Part shown: positions 38,308 to 48,649 of the stretch, one piece after another
Numbering within the stretch: the stretch's first letter is position 1
How the letters are laid out: each line of letters starts with the position of its first letter
Assembly: GCF_000454545.1 (NCBI RefSeq)
Contig: NZ_CM002139.1
Span: 2,494,269 to 2,558,268, forward strand
DNA from: Xanthomonas cassavae CFBP 4642
Lineage (GTDB): Bacteria; Pseudomonadota; Gammaproteobacteria; Xanthomonadales; Xanthomonadaceae
DNA length: 64,000 nucleotides
Direction of reading: 5' to 3'
Translations under genes and position numbers: made by a program
Notes under the pieces: generated by a model
Seen by the model: the letters and a program-made list of their open reading frames with translations, nothing else
What the model was told of the DNA's origin: nothing
The model's database searches: none

Positions 38308-38733
38308 ATGGCGCTGGAGCGCACCCTGTCCATCATCAAGCCCGACGCCGTTGCCAAGAACGTCATCGGCGAAATCTACAGCCGTTTCGAGAAGGCTGGC
38401 CTGAAGGTTGTGGCCGCCAAGTACAAGCAGCTGTCGCGCCGTGAAGCCGAGGGCTTCTACGCCGTGCACCGCGAGCGTCCGTTCTTCAACGCGCTGGTCG
38501 AGTTCATGATCTCCGGCCCGGTGATGATCCAGGCGCTGGAAGGCGAGAACGCCGTTGTTGCGCACCGCGACCTGCTCGGCGCGACCAATCCCAAGGACGC
38601 TGCGCCGGGCACCATCCGCGCCGACTTCGCCGATTCGATCGATGCCAACGCCGCCCACGGCTCGGACTCGGTCGAGAACGCTGCCAACGAAGTCGCGTAT
38701 TTCTTTGCCGCTACGGAAGTGGTCTCGCGCTGA
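38308..38733 (+). CDS. ndk: Nucleoside diphosphate kinase
   Basis: Transfers the gamma phosphate between nucleoside triphosphates through a phosphohistidine. 141 residues. Phosphorylated His117 in [12 protein letters not shown], preceded by [16 protein letters not shown]; the N-terminal [12 protein letters not shown] is typical. GGAG lies 9 bases before ATG 38308; the upstream part of the open frame crosses the terminator and is not coding. It is the first gene of a run to der. Confidence 0.97.
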   Translation: MALERTLSIIKPDAVAKNVIGEIYSRFEKAGLKVVAAKYKQLSRREAEGFYAVHRERPFFNALVEFMISGPVMIQALEGENAVVAHRDLLGATNPKDAAPGTIRADFADSIDANAAHGSDSVENAANEVAYFFAATEVVSR

Positions 38734-38751
38734 GGCCGAGAGAGTCGAATC

Positions 38752-39957
38752 GTGAATGAGGTCGTGATCCCCGCCGTGCTGCAGGACGTTCCCGTCCCCG
38801 CAGCGCCGGTGCGCAAGCAGAACCTGCTCGACCTCGATCGCGAGGGACTTGAGCGCTTCTTCGCCGAGACTCTTGGCGAAGCGCGTTACCGTGCCCATCA
38901 GGTGATGAAGTGGATCCACCACCGCTACGTCACCGATTTCGACCAGATGACCGACCTCGGCAAGGCATTGCGTGCGAAGTTGCACCAGCATGCCGAGGTC
39001 CTTGTCCCGAATGTCGTCTTCGACAAGCCCTCCACCGACGGTACCCACAAGTGGCTGCTGGCCATGGGCACCGACGGCAAGAATGCGATCGAGACCGTCT
39101 ACATCCCCGACAAGGGCCGCGGCACGCTGTGCGTGTCCTCCCAGGTCGGTTGCGGCCTGAACTGCACCTTCTGTTCGACCGCCACCCAGGGCTTCAACCG
39201 CAACCTGACCACCGCCGAGATCATCGGGCAGGTGTGGGTGGCGGCGCGCCATCTGGGCAACGTGCCGCACCAGCAGCGCCGCCTCACCAACGTAGTGATG
39301 ATGGGCATGGGCGAGCCGCTGATGAATTTCGACAACGTCGTACGCGCGATGAGCGTGATGCGCGACGACCTGGGCTACGGCCTGGCCAGCAAGCGGGTCA
39401 CGCTGTCGACCTCCGGCCTGGTGCCGATGATCGACCGGCTGTCCACCGAGAGCGATGTCTCGCTCGCGGTGTCCCTGCATGCTGCCAACGACACCTTGCG
39501 CGAGAGCCTGGTGCCGCTGAACAAGAAGTACCCGATTGCCGAGTTGATGGAGTCCTGCGCCCGCTATCTGCGAGGCAGCAAGAAGCGCGATTCGGTGACC
39601 TTCGAATACACCTTGATGAAGGGCATCAACGACCAGCCGGAGCATGCGCGCCAGCTGGCCCGGCTGATGCGTCAGTTCGACAATGCGGTGCAGTCCCAGG
39701 ACGCCGGCAAGGTCAACCTGATTCCGTTCAACCCATTCCCCGGCACGCGCTATGAGCGCTCCGGCGAAACCGAGATCCGTGCATTCCAGAAGATCCTGCT
39801 CGACGCTCAGGTGCTGACGATGGTGCGCCGTACCCGCGGCGACGACATCGATGCGGCCTGCGGGCAGCTCAAGGGGCAGGTCATGGACCGCACCCGTCGC
39901 CAGGCGGAGTTCCGCCGCACATTGGAAGGGCAGGCCGGTCGAGATGCGGCAGCGTGA
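38752..39957 (+). CDS. rlmN: Dual-specificity rRNA/tRNA methyltransferase RlmN
   Basis: Radical-SAM enzyme making m2A2503 in 23S rRNA and m2A37 in some tRNAs. 401 residues. The cluster motif CGLNCTFC is followed by [22 protein letters not shown] and [11 protein letters not shown] are typical. The second methyl-carrying Cys is expected near the C-terminus ([11 protein letters not shown]). Start GTG 38752, 18 bp after ndk. Its end overlaps pilF by 14 bases. Confidence 0.96.
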   Translation: MNEVVIPAVLQDVPVPAAPVRKQNLLDLDREGLERFFAETLGEARYRAHQVMKWIHHRYVTDFDQMTDLGKALRAKLHQHAEVLVPNVVFDKPSTDGTHKWLLAMGTDGKNAIETVYIPDKGRGTLCVSSQVGCGLNCTFCSTATQGFNRNLTTAEIIGQVWVAARHLGNVPHQQRRLTNVVMMGMGEPLMNFDNVVRAMSVMRDDLGYGLASKRVTLSTSGLVPMIDRLSTESDVSLAVSLHAANDTLRESLVPLNKKYPIAELMESCARYLRGSKKRDSVTFEYTLMKGINDQPEHARQLARLMRQFDNAVQSQDAGKVNLIPFNPFPGTRYERSGETEIRAFQKILLDAQVLTMVRRTRGDDIDAACGQLKGQVMDRTRRQAEFRRTLEGQAGRDAAA

Positions 39958-40756
39958 ACTCGCGTTAATGGCGGCCGTGGCGATCGCGTTGTGCGCGGTC
40001 GGCTGCGGCGGGCGCAATGCCAAGGCCGGTTCGGCCAAGAGTGTGGAAGAAGTCGCGCCGGTGTATTCGTTCCGCGACGACAAGGCCACCAAGAATCGTC
40101 TTGCCGTCCAGGAGAAGCTCGGCCTGGCCCGCAACCGGCTGCAGACCGGCGATTACGCCGGTGCCGAGGAGCAGGTGCGGGCGGCGTTGAAGAAGGATGC
40201 GCAGTCGGTGGATGCCATCGGCATGCTGGCCCTGATCCAGGGCGCCAGGGGCGATGTGACCGGATCGGGCGCATCGTACCGCCGCGCTGCCGAGCTGGCT
40301 CCCCAGCGTGGCGATGTGCTGAATAACTACGGTGCCTGGCTGTGCGCGAATGGCTCGCCTGCCGAATCGCTGCTGTGGTTCGATCGGGCACTCACCGACA
40401 GAACCTACGCATCGCCAGCGTCTGCGCTCGGTAATGCCGGTGGTTGTGCGTTGAAGGCTGGTCAGCCCGAACGTGCGATCGGCGATCTGCGCAAGGCGCT
40501 GGAATTGGACCCGAACAATTCCTATGCGCTGGAATCGATGGCGCGTCTGGAAGCGGGGCGCCGCAATTTTTTCGAGGCACGCGCATTTGTCGAGCGGAGG
40601 CTCGCGGCTGCACCGGCAACGGCTTCCGTGTTACAACTCGCCATTCAGATTGAGCAAGGGCTGGGCGACAAGGTAGCTGCCGGCCGTTACCAACAGCGGT
40701 TGGTCAAGGAATTTCCTGACGCAGCGACCGCTAATCCCGGGGCCAATGCATTGTGA
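39944..40756 (+). CDS. pilF: Type IV pilus biogenesis lipoprotein PilF (PilW), TPR
   Basis: 270-residue lipoprotein with a lipobox ALCAVGC near the N-terminus and several tetratricopeptide repeats (about 55-240; [21 protein letters not shown] is typical of PilF). It pilots PilQ secretin assembly in the outer membrane. The ATG overlaps rlmN, and its stop overlaps the next start (GTGA), so all are coupled. Confidence 0.9.
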   Translation: MRQRELALMAAVAIALCAVGCGGRNAKAGSAKSVEEVAPVYSFRDDKATKNRLAVQEKLGLARNRLQTGDYAGAEEQVRAALKKDAQSVDAIGMLALIQGARGDVTGSGASYRRAAELAPQRGDVLNNYGAWLCANGSPAESLLWFDRALTDRTYASPASALGNAGGCALKAGQPERAIGDLRKALELDPNNSYALESMARLEAGRRNFFEARAFVERRLAAAPATASVLQLAIQIEQGLGDKVAAGRYQQRLVKEFPDAATANPGANAL

Positions 40757-41607
40757 TCAGTGATTCCAATCCGAACCCTTTCGAGCAGGAAAAGGGCTGC
40801 GGACAGCACTTGCGCGAAGCGCGCGAGGCAGCAGGTCTGAGTGTGGACGAGGTGGCGGGCAAGCTGCGCATGCCCGCCCACGTGGTGCGTTCGCTGGAGC
40901 AGGAAGACTGGCAGCGCCTCGGCGCGCCGGTGTTCGTGCGCGGGCAATTGCGCAGTTATGCGCGCCTGTTGCAGGTCGACCTGGAGCCGCTGTTGCAGCA
41001 AGCCACCATCGCGCCGGTCGAGCCGGTCAGGCTGGTGAGCCACACCCATACGCCGCGTGCGCGCCGTATTTTCGAAAGTACCGCGCGCAAGGCGATGTAC
41101 GTCGTCATCACCGGCGTGTTCGCCGTGCCGGTCTGGTACGCGACCCGCTCGCACCTGGATGGCAAGGCGCCAAGCACGGTGTCGCTGGACAGCATGCCCG
41201 TGGCCACCAAGGCCGGTGACCCGGCCGCCACCGCAGCGCAGCCTGCGGCCGCGCCACACGAACAGCCGGCGCCGTATATCGCGTCGATGACGCCGGTACC
41301 GCGCGCGACCCCGGCCAGCGAAACGCCGGCGCCAGCCGTTGGCGGTAGCCTGTCACTGAGTTTCAGGGGCGACAGCTGGGTACAGATCCTGGCGCCGGAT
41401 GGCACTGCGGTGGAGAAGGCGCTGATTCGTTCCGGCGAACATCGCACCTATTCGCCGGGCCAGGTAGGCCGCATCGTGCTGGGCAACGCGTCGGCGGTAG
41501 AGGTTCAGCAAGGCGGCAGTATCGTCGACGTGAAACCGTTCCAGCGCGCTAACGTGGCACGTTTTGCGGTATCCTCCGACGGCTCCGTGGTGCCTGCTTC
41601 CGAGTGA
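40753..41607 (+). CDS. rodZ: RodZ-like helix-turn-helix membrane protein
   Basis: 284 residues. An N-terminal Cro/CI helix-turn-helix (LREAREAAGLSVDEVAGKLR) is followed by one membrane span (MYVVITGVFAVPVWYA, about 116-131), a Pro/Ala-rich periplasmic linker and a C-terminal DUF4115 domain (LSLSFRGDSWVQILAPDGT). RodZ links MreB to the elongasome. GTG start overlaps the pilF stop (GTGA). In many relatives ispG and hisS follow; here yfgM comes directly. Confidence 0.9.
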   Translation: MISDSNPNPFEQEKGCGQHLREAREAAGLSVDEVAGKLRMPAHVVRSLEQEDWQRLGAPVFVRGQLRSYARLLQVDLEPLLQQATIAPVEPVRLVSHTHTPRARRIFESTARKAMYVVITGVFAVPVWYATRSHLDGKAPSTVSLDSMPVATKAGDPAATAAQPAAAPHEQPAPYIASMTPVPRATPASETPAPAVGGSLSLSFRGDSWVQILAPDGTAVEKALIRSGEHRTYSPGQVGRIVLGNASAVEVQQGGSIVDVKPFQRANVARFAVSSDGSVVPASE

Positions 41608-41677
41608 AGCGGACTGCGGTTTTTCATTTTTCCCTTTTGATGTTCCGCGCCTCCGGGATGACGGAGCGAGAGTACGC

Positions 41678-42316
41678 ATGGCGATCGACGATCTGCTGGA
41701 CGAACACGAACAAGGCGAACGCGTTCGTTCCTGGTTGAGAAAGAATGGTGCGGGTCTGGTGGGCGGTGTCCTGCTCGGGCTGGCACTGATCCTGGGCTGG
41801 CAGTGGTGGCAAAAGCGCACCAATACCGAGCTGGTTGAAGCCAACACCCGTTACGAGGCGGTGGTGAAGTCGATCCAGGCCAAGAACCTGGACAAGGCCG
41901 CCAAGGACATCGTGGCACTGGACGACGGCAAGGGCGGCATCTACGCCGAGCTTGCGGCACTGCGTCTGGCCAAGGCCCAGGTCGATGCCGGCAAGAATGC
42001 CGAAGCGATCAAGACCCTGCGTGACGTACCCGCCGAAGGCGAGCTCAAGCAGATCGTGCAGCAGCGCCTGGCGCGCGTGCTGATCGAAAGCGGCAAGCCG
42101 GACGAAGCGATCAAGCTGCTGGCCGATGCGCAGGACCATGCCAGCCTGGAAATCCGTGGCGATGCACTGGTCGCGCAGGGCAAGCCCGATGAGGCGCGTG
42201 CGCTGTATACCCGGGCACTGCCCACGGTGGATGTGGCCTCGCCGCAGCGCCGTTTGCTGGAAACCAAGCTGATGGATGTGGGCGGCAAGGTGCCCGATCC
42301 GGCGGAGCAGATTTGA
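41678..42316 (+). CDS. yfgM: YfgM-like membrane-anchored TPR protein
   Basis: 212 residues: a cytoplasmic start (MAIDDLLDEHEQGERVRSWL), one span (AGLVGGVLLGLALILGWQWW) and a periplasmic part with short helical repeats (TPR_21 type) up to the C-terminus. In E. coli YfgM works with PpiD at the Sec translocon. Its place just before bamB supports the assignment. Stop TGA and the bamB ATG share a base. Confidence 0.88.
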   Translation: MAIDDLLDEHEQGERVRSWLRKNGAGLVGGVLLGLALILGWQWWQKRTNTELVEANTRYEAVVKSIQAKNLDKAAKDIVALDDGKGGIYAELAALRLAKAQVDAGKNAEAIKTLRDVPAEGELKQIVQQRLARVLIESGKPDEAIKLLADAQDHASLEIRGDALVAQGKPDEARALYTRALPTVDVASPQRRLLETKLMDVGGKVPDPAEQI

Positions 42317-43533
42317 TGAAGCAGGACACCATGTACAAGCGCATTGCGTTGATCGCCCTGATGGGCGCCTCGTTGGCCGGTTGCAGCACCGTCAAGGGCT
42401 GGTTTGCGGGCAAGGATGCGGCGGCCAAGAAGGCGCAGGAGCCGGCTGAGCTGGTGAAGTTCGAGCCTTCGGTCAAGGTCGACAAGATCTGGTCCACCGG
42501 GGTGGGCAAGGGCGAAGGGCATATCGGGGTGCGTCAGCGCCCGGCTGTTGCCGATGGCAAGGTGTATGCAGCGGCCATCACTGGCGGCGTGCAGGCACTG
42601 GACCTGCAGACCGGCAAGCGCGTGTGGGAATACGCGCCCAAGAAGGAAGAGCGCAACGACCGCAAGTTCAAGCAGCGCCTGTCCGGTGGTCCCGGGGTTG
42701 GCGAAGGGCTGGTGGTGATCGGTAGTCTGTCCGGCGATGTGATTGCCCTGAACCAGGCCGACGGCACTGAAAAGTGGCGCGCCAAGGTGCCGAACGAAGT
42801 GATCGCCGCACCGGCGATCGCGCAAAATCTGGTGCTGGTGCGCAGCAATGATGGTCGCGTGACCGCGTTCGATGCCGCTACCGGCGAGCGCCGCTGGTTC
42901 CACGCCGAGGAAGGCCCGACCCTGTCGGTGCGTGGCAATGCGCCGATCGTGACCGGCCCGGGCGTGGTATTCGTCGGCAACGACAGCGGCACCTTGAGTG
43001 CGCTGGCGCTGCAGGACGGTCGTCCGTTGTGGGAGCAGGCCATTGGCGTGCCGGAAGGCCGTACCGAGCTGGAGCGTATGTCCGACGTGGACGGCGCACC
43101 GGTGCTGGATGGCACCACGCTGTACGCCACCAGTTTCAAGAACGAAACCCTCGCCTTGGAAGGCCCGAGCGGCCGTCCGCTGTGGACGCGCGATCATGGC
43201 GGCGCCGGCGGCGTTGGGGTGTCCTCCGCTGTGGTAGTGGTGTCCGACAACGCTGGATCGGTGTGGGGCCTGGACAAGAGCAGCGGTGCGGCGATGTGGT
43301 CGCAGGCCGCCTTGGCGCGCCGCTCGCTGACCGGTGTGGCCATCCAGGGCGACTATGCCGTGGTCGGCGACTACAAGGGTTACCTGCACTGGCTGAAGCT
43401 CAGCGACGGTGCTCTGGCCGCGCGCGCTCGCGCTGGACGCGACACGCTGCTGGCGCAGCCGGTGGTCGTGGATGGCATTCTGCTGGTACAAAATACCGAT
43501 GGCGATCTCTCCGCCTTCCGGTTGGCACAATAA
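42316..43533 (+). CDS. bamB: Outer-membrane protein assembly factor BamB
   Basis: 405-residue lipoprotein; lipobox SLAGC after the signal IALIALMGA. An eight-bladed beta-propeller of PQQ-type repeats (for example [38 protein letters not shown]) follows. It belongs to the BAM complex, which inserts outer-membrane beta-barrels. GGCGGAG precedes ATG 42316 by 8 bases; an in-frame TTG immediately upstream is not needed. Confidence 0.94.
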   Translation: MKQDTMYKRIALIALMGASLAGCSTVKGWFAGKDAAAKKAQEPAELVKFEPSVKVDKIWSTGVGKGEGHIGVRQRPAVADGKVYAAAITGGVQALDLQTGKRVWEYAPKKEERNDRKFKQRLSGGPGVGEGLVVIGSLSGDVIALNQADGTEKWRAKVPNEVIAAPAIAQNLVLVRSNDGRVTAFDAATGERRWFHAEEGPTLSVRGNAPIVTGPGVVFVGNDSGTLSALALQDGRPLWEQAIGVPEGRTELERMSDVDGAPVLDGTTLYATSFKNETLALEGPSGRPLWTRDHGGAGGVGVSSAVVVVSDNAGSVWGLDKSSGAAMWSQAALARRSLTGVAIQGDYAVVGDYKGYLHWLKLSDGALAARARAGRDTLLAQPVVVDGILLVQNTDGDLSAFRLAQ

Positions 43534-43543
43534 GGACCTTGCG

Positions 43544-44941
43544 ATGCTGCCTCTGGTCGCCCTGGTTGGACGGCCCAATGTCGGCAAGTCCACCATCTTC
43601 AATGCGCTGACGCGCACCCGTGACGCGCTGGTCCACGACCAGCCCGGCGTCACCCGCGACCGCAATTACGGTGTCTGCCGCCTGGACGAGCAGCAACCCT
43701 TCATCGTCGTCGATACCGGCGGTATCGCCGGCGAGGAAGAAGGCCTGGCCGGCGCCACCGCGCGTCAGGCGCGCGCCGCCGCCGGCGAAGCCGATCTGGT
43801 GTTGTTCGTGGTCGATGGCCGCGAAGGTGCGTCCTCGCTCGATGACGAGATCCTGGCCTGGTTGCGCAAACTGGCGCGCCCGACCGTACTGGTGATCAAC
43901 AAGATCGACGGCACCGATGAAGAAACCGTACGCTCGGAATTCGCGCGCTACGGGTTCTCCTATGTGGTGGCGTTGTCTGCCGCGCATCGGCAGGGCATCG
44001 ACGAACTGCTTGAGGACGTCGGTGCACGGCTGCCGGAAGAAGGGGCCGGCGAGCTACTGGACAACGACCCGGCGCGCGTGCGTATCGCCTTCGTCGGCCG
44101 GCCGAACGTGGGCAAGTCCACCTTGGTCAATCGCTTGCTGGGCGAGGAGCGCATGATCGCCTCCGAAGTGCCGGGCACCACGCGCGATTCGATCGCGGTG
44201 GATCTGGAACGCGACAATCGCCAGTACCGCCTGATCGATACCGCCGGCCTGCGCCGTCGCGGCAAGGTGGAAGAGGCGGTCGAAAAATTCAGTGCGTTCA
44301 AGACGCTGCAGGCGATCGAGCAGTGCCAGGTCGCCGTGCTGATGCTCGATGCCACCGAAGGCGTGACCGATCAGGACGCAACGATTCTGGGCGCCATCCT
44401 GGATGCCGGCCGTGCGCTGGTGGTGGCGATCAACAAGTGGGACGGGCAGAGCGACTACCAGCGGGCGCAGGCCGAAGACCTGTTGTCGCGCAAGCTGGGT
44501 TTCGTGAACTGGGCCGAGGCGGTGCGGATCTCCGCGCTGCATGGTTCGGGCATGCGCGAGCTGTTCCAGGCGATTCACCGCGCGCACGCCTCGGCGACGC
44601 ACGAATTCAGCACCAGCGAAGTGAACCAGGCGCTGGAAATCGCCTACGAGACCAATCCGCCGCCGAGCATCCGTGGCCACGTCTCCAAGCTGCGTTACGT
44701 GCATCCGGGCGGTGCGAACCCGCCGACCTTCATCGTGCATGGCACGCGCCTGAAGGTGTTGCCGGAGTCGTACACGCGCTATCTGGAAAACTTCTTCCGC
44801 AAGCGTTTCAAGCTGGTCGGCACGCCGGTGCGTTTCATCTTCCGTGAAGGTGCCAATCCGTACGAAGGCAAGAAGAACCCGCTGACCGACCGCCAGGTTG
44901 CGCGCAAGCGGCGGCTGATGCGGCACGTCAAGGGCAAGTGA
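43544..44941 (+). CDS. der: Ribosome-associated GTPase Der (EngA)
   Basis: Essential 50S assembly GTPase with two tandem G domains and a KH-like C-terminal domain. 465 residues. G1 motifs GRPNVGKST occur twice (about 8-16 and 184-192); DTGG and DTAG G3 motifs and NKID/NKWD G4 motifs are present. ATG 43544 starts right before the first G1 ([12 protein letters not shown]), 10 bp after bamB. Confidence 0.97.
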   Translation: MLPLVALVGRPNVGKSTIFNALTRTRDALVHDQPGVTRDRNYGVCRLDEQQPFIVVDTGGIAGEEEGLAGATARQARAAAGEADLVLFVVDGREGASSLDDEILAWLRKLARPTVLVINKIDGTDEETVRSEFARYGFSYVVALSAAHRQGIDELLEDVGARLPEEGAGELLDNDPARVRIAFVGRPNVGKSTLVNRLLGEERMIASEVPGTTRDSIAVDLERDNRQYRLIDTAGLRRRGKVEEAVEKFSAFKTLQAIEQCQVAVLMLDATEGVTDQDATILGAILDAGRALVVAINKWDGQSDYQRAQAEDLLSRKLGFVNWAEAVRISALHGSGMRELFQAIHRAHASATHEFSTSEVNQALEIAYETNPPPSIRGHVSKLRYVHPGGANPPTFIVHGTRLKVLPESYTRYLENFFRKRFKLVGTPVRFIFREGANPYEGKKNPLTDRQVARKRRLMRHVKGK

Positions 44942-45099
44942 GACCCGCCACCGCGTCGCATGCGCGGCGTGGTGGTGGCGACGACGCGGCCGCGCATGGG
45001 CCGCTACGTGTCGTGCGCCAGACAGGGCCGCCTGCAGCACTGTCTTTCGAGGCGGCGCTGCGCACCGGTCTGTCGCAGGGCGCTGGTATCCTTCGCGGC

Positions 45100-46320
45100 A
45101 TGAACGACTCTCCCACCCGTATTGCCTACGCGCAGGCGCTGCAGATCCTGCATGCCGTGGCGGGCGCCAATCGTCCGCCGGACGAGACGATTGCCACCGC
45201 ACGTGCCGATGGGCGCATTTGTGCCGGCGATCTGATTGCTCCGCTCGCGCTGCCTGCGTTCGCCAATAGTGCGATGGACGGCTTTGCGCTGCGGCATGCC
45301 GATCTGGTAGAGGCGCAACCTCGCCTGCAACTGGTCGGCGAGCAATTTGCCGGCGAGCGCTGGGACGGCACCCTGGGTCCAGGGCAATGCCTGCGCATCA
45401 CTACCGGCGCGCCGCTGCCGGCCGGTGCCGACACCGTGGTGCCCAAGGAAGACACCGAAGAGCGCGATGGGCTGGTGCTTATTCGTACTGCGCCAGGCGC
45501 CGGTGCCTCGGTGCGCCTGGCTGGCAGCGATGTGCGTGCCGGCGATCTGGTGATCCAGGCCGGGCAGGTGCTGACCCCGGCCCGCATCGGGCTGGCGGCG
45601 GCGCTCGGGGTCTCGCGGCTGGCGGTGGCGCCGCGGCCCACCATTGCGGTGCTGGCCACCGGCGACGAACTGGTGGAGCCGGGCATGCCGCTGGGGCCCG
45701 GACAGATCTACAACAGCAATCGCGACATGCTGATGGCGCAGCTGCGGGCGCTGGGCTATGCGCCCACCGCGTGGCCGACGTTGCCGGACGATCCGCAGCG
45801 CATCCGCACCATGCTGGAAGATGCAGCGGCAGCGTTCGATGTGGTGATCACCTGTGGCGGCGTGTCCGCGGGGGAAAAGGATTATCTGCCGCGGCTGATT
45901 GGCGAACTGGGACAGATCCATTTTTGGCGCGTACGCATGCGCCCGGGCATGCCGGCGGTGCTGGGGCAGATCGGCCGCTGCGTGATCCTGGGGCTGCCAG
46001 GCAATCCGGTCTCGGTGCTGGCAACGCTGATCGCCTATGGTGTGCCGTTGCTGGATGGCCTGCAGGGCCGCAGCGAGCCGCGGCCGCTGTGGAATGCCGC
46101 GCTGGCCAGCCCCTGGGAAAAGCGCCATGATCGGCTGGAATTTCTGCGCGGGCGGCTGGAGTGCGGCGCGGATGGACGCCTGAGCGCGTTGCCGCATCGT
46201 GGCGACGCCTCGCATCTGCTGCGTGGTGCCGCCGACAGCAATGCGCTGATCGTGCTGCCGGAGCAGGCGCGTCGTTTCGAAGCTGGCGAGATCGTGCGGG
46301 TGATTCCTTACGCGCTGTAG
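45100..46320 (+). CDS. moeA: Molybdopterin molybdenumtransferase MoeA (paralogue 1)
   Basis: Inserts molybdate into adenylated molybdopterin. 406 residues. Canonical motifs are NSAMDGFALR, TGAPLPAGADTVVPKED, TGDELVEPG, CGGVSAGEKDYL and GLPGNPVSVL. This copy keeps the Asp of TGDEL, so it looks catalytically complete, unlike the second copy at 50043. It lies after der and before the convergent moeB. Confidence 0.95.
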   Translation: MNDSPTRIAYAQALQILHAVAGANRPPDETIATARADGRICAGDLIAPLALPAFANSAMDGFALRHADLVEAQPRLQLVGEQFAGERWDGTLGPGQCLRITTGAPLPAGADTVVPKEDTEERDGLVLIRTAPGAGASVRLAGSDVRAGDLVIQAGQVLTPARIGLAAALGVSRLAVAPRPTIAVLATGDELVEPGMPLGPGQIYNSNRDMLMAQLRALGYAPTAWPTLPDDPQRIRTMLEDAAAAFDVVITCGGVSAGEKDYLPRLIGELGQIHFWRVRMRPGMPAVLGQIGRCVILGLPGNPVSVLATLIAYGVPLLDGLQGRSEPRPLWNAALASPWEKRHDRLEFLRGRLECGADGRLSALPHRGDASHLLRGAADSNALIVLPEQARRFEAGEIVRVIPYAL

Positions 46321-46355
46321 GCGTGCGAGGCATGCGCGCATTCCTTGTGCTTGTG

Positions 46356-46374
46356 CACTACTTGACTGGCACTA
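46356..46374. repeat. Short direct repeat flanking moeB, left
   Basis: CACTACTTGACTGGCACTA; the same sequence less one base occurs at 47701-47718 on the same strand, beyond moeB. Confidence 0.45.
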
Positions 46375-46433
46375 CGGCGTAGCGCGGCCACTGCGCTACG
46401 TGGGCCTGCAAATGGCCAGCACGATGGCAGGTG

Positions 46434-47576
46434 TCAGCCGAGGGCGCTGCCGCAGAATGCGGCGTAATCCGGGTACCCCGCAAACGGGGTGCCTGGCGCA
46501 CAGACCGGGCATTGCGGATCCGGCGGCAGGCGGATTTCGCGAAACCGCATCGACAGCGCATCGAAGCTGAGCAGACGCCCGGCCAGGCTGTCGCCAATGC
46601 CGAGCAGCAACTTCACCGCCTCGGTTGCCTGCAGCAGGCCAATCACACCGGGCAATACGCCAAGCACGCCGGCTTCGGCGCAGCTGGGTGCGAATTCGGG
46701 CGGCGGCGGCTCGGGGAACAGGCAGCGGTAGCAGGGCGCATGGCCACGATTGCGGCCAGCATCGAACACGCTCACCTGGCCCTCGAACTGTTGCACTGCG
46801 CCGTAGACCAGCGGTTTGCCCAGCCTGACGCAGGCGTCGTTGAGCAGATAGCGCACAGGAAAGTTGTCGGCGCCATCGACCACAATGTCCACGTCCTGCA
46901 GCAGGGCTTCCACATTCTCTGCGGTGACACGTGTCTGCACTGCGTCGATCTGCACACGCGGATTGAGCGCGGCAATACGTTGCGCCGCCGAGTCGACCTT
47001 GGCGAGGCCGACACTGTCTTCGGTATGCAGGATCTGGCGCTGCAGATTGCTGCGGTCGACCACATCATCGTCGGCCAGACGCAAGTGCCCAACGCCAGCC
47101 GCCGCCAGATAGAACGCCGCCGGCGAGCCAAGGCCGCCTGCGCCGATCAGCAGCACGCGCGCACGTGCCAATCGCTGCTGGCCTTCGAACCCGACTTGCG
47201 GCAGCCGCAAGTGCCGCGAATAGCGTTCCAGAAAGTCGTGCTCGTCTGCGGGCAGCGACGGGCGCACCACCGGCAAGCCGGCGCTCTGCCATGCCGTGGT
47301 ACCGCCCAGCACCGAGGTCACCCGGGTAAACCCGTGCGCACGCAGGGTTGCGGCCGCCTGCGCAGAACGCTTGCCGCTCTGGCAAATCAACACGATCTCG
47401 CGCGCCTGCTCGGGCAGGTGGTGGCCGGGCTCAGCTTCCAGATCACCTTGTGCGATGGCCGTGGCGCCTTCGGCCTGGCCGCTGGCGCGCTCGTGCAGTA
47501 GCCGGATATCGATCAGCAAGGCGCCCTGCAGGGCGCGTACGCGCGCATCGGCGGGGGAGATGTCGTGGCTGCTCAT
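46434..47576 (-). CDS. moeB: Rhodanese-MoeB/ThiF fusion (MPT-synthase adenylyltransferase)
   Basis: 380 residues. An N-terminal rhodanese domain (about 1-105; active-site loop CQSGKRS) is fused to an E1-like adenylyltransferase (about 120-380; ATP site GAGGLGSPAAFYLAAAGVG, DDDVVDRSNLQRQI). Two zinc-binding CxxC pairs (CYRC and CPVC) are present. It would adenylate MoaD (or another sulfur carrier) and supply the sulfur itself, like eukaryotic MOCS3, in which the rhodanese is C-terminal. The order is reversed here. ATG 47576 matches MSSHDISPADARVR. Confidence 0.85.
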   Translation of the reverse strand: MSSHDISPADARVRALQGALLIDIRLLHERASGQAEGATAIAQGDLEAEPGHHLPEQAREIVLICQSGKRSAQAAATLRAHGFTRVTSVLGGTTAWQSAGLPVVRPSLPADEHDFLERYSRHLRLPQVGFEGQQRLARARVLLIGAGGLGSPAAFYLAAAGVGHLRLADDDVVDRSNLQRQILHTEDSVGLAKVDSAAQRIAALNPRVQIDAVQTRVTAENVEALLQDVDIVVDGADNFPVRYLLNDACVRLGKPLVYGAVQQFEGQVSVFDAGRNRGHAPCYRCLFPEPPPPEFAPSCAEAGVLGVLPGVIGLLQATEAVKLLLGIGDSLAGRLLSFDALSMRFREIRLPPDPQCPVCAPGTPFAGYPDYAAFCGSALG

Positions 47577-48210
47577 GGCGCTATTGTCGCGCAACGCTGG
47601 TGTGCAATGTGCAGCGCTGCGCTGTACCGGCGCCAACCCGCGCGGGTTGACCCTGGTTGTGGCACTGCGGCCGGGTTGCGGTTACGTCGGACGGAATCGG
47701 CACTACTTACTGGCACTATCTGTCTGTGCGTAGCGCGCATTGCGCGTGACATGCGCAAATGATCCGAAAAATGCCCGGTGTTCCAGGGCGCGCAAGATAC
47801 ATCGCCACGCAAGGATGCTGATGCGGCGCGACCGCAGTGATGATGCGTTTCACCGATGGTGCTGCTGGATTGGACAGGGGGCAGCTGCTTGATGCAATCG
47901 ATGAGATGCGCGTTGCAGCGGCTCAGCTCGCTGTCGAGAGCACCGACTTTGCAGGCAGTGGCGAGCCCCGGCGCCTGACCGGTCGAGGTGTCCGGCCGTC
48001 TCTGGTGCAGGTCGTGCTGGCTGCATCACGCATTGGCGCGAGGCTCACCGGCGAGGCAGTAGGGTGGGGACAGGTTCGTATTCGCTCCGTGCTCGATCAA
48101 TGACCTCACGCCTGACCTCCACGGTGCGGACAAATCCCCAGCGGCATGTAGCCCGGCCTGCCGCCGAAAGCCGTTTGCCCTTAGCCGATTGAATGTGAGA
48201 GGAAACCTGC
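47577..48210. other. Gene-poor stretch between moeB and a small gene
   Basis: About 630 bp. It carries the right copy of the short direct repeat (47701-47718). An open frame at 47837-48103 has no recognisable features or good ribosome site and I do not call it. No terminator or RNA motif was seen. Confidence 0.5.
47701..47718. repeat. Short direct repeat flanking moeB, right
   Basis: CACTACTTACTGGCACTA; see 46356-46374. Confidence 0.45.
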
Positions 48211-48426
48211 ATGACCCCCGACATCGATGCGCAGTTGAAAGAGCTGGAAGAGCAGTTGCCCCAGATCCGCAAGCAACACCCGGATGATTTCTGGGATGTG
48301 TTTCATGCGCGCGCAGAGACAATCAGCGGCACTGCCGATTCGCCGGAACAGGCCGCGCAGATTGCAAAACGGATCGAAGAACTCTTGGCCGCCCATCAGC
48401 TGGGGCCTGCCGACCCCGGGGCGTGA
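48211..48426 (+). CDS. Small hypothetical acidic helical protein, 71 aa
   Basis: I do not recognise the family. The protein is acidic and helical (DAQLKELEEQLPQIRKQHP, then SPEQAAQIAKRIEELLAAHQL), and GAGAGGAAA lies just upstream of the ATG, a good ribosome site. No signal or membrane span. It stands alone, so the function is open; a conserved Xanthomonas small protein is likely. Confidence 0.6.
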   Translation: MTPDIDAQLKELEEQLPQIRKQHPDDFWDVFHARAETISGTADSPEQAAQIAKRIEELLAAHQLGPADPGA

Positions 48427-48649
48427 GATAGGGGCACGGGCATCCGGCTTCGATTGGCAGCCACTGCCTTTCACTTGCGCCTCGCGTCGTCGCTGTCGGC
48501 TTGGAGAGCGATGCGCCTCATAGTAGTGGCCGGCTCGTCTGAGCAACCGTTGCCGCATATGCAATCGACTTGAGTTGGCCCGCGCATCGATCTCATGCAT
48601 CCGCTGCCCTGCAGCGCCATCACATTGGCCAAAAAGTCGCGGGGACGCC

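Noticed and set aside
47837..48103. 88-codon plus-strand frame after moeB
   Set aside because: No ribosome site, no family features and unremarkable composition.
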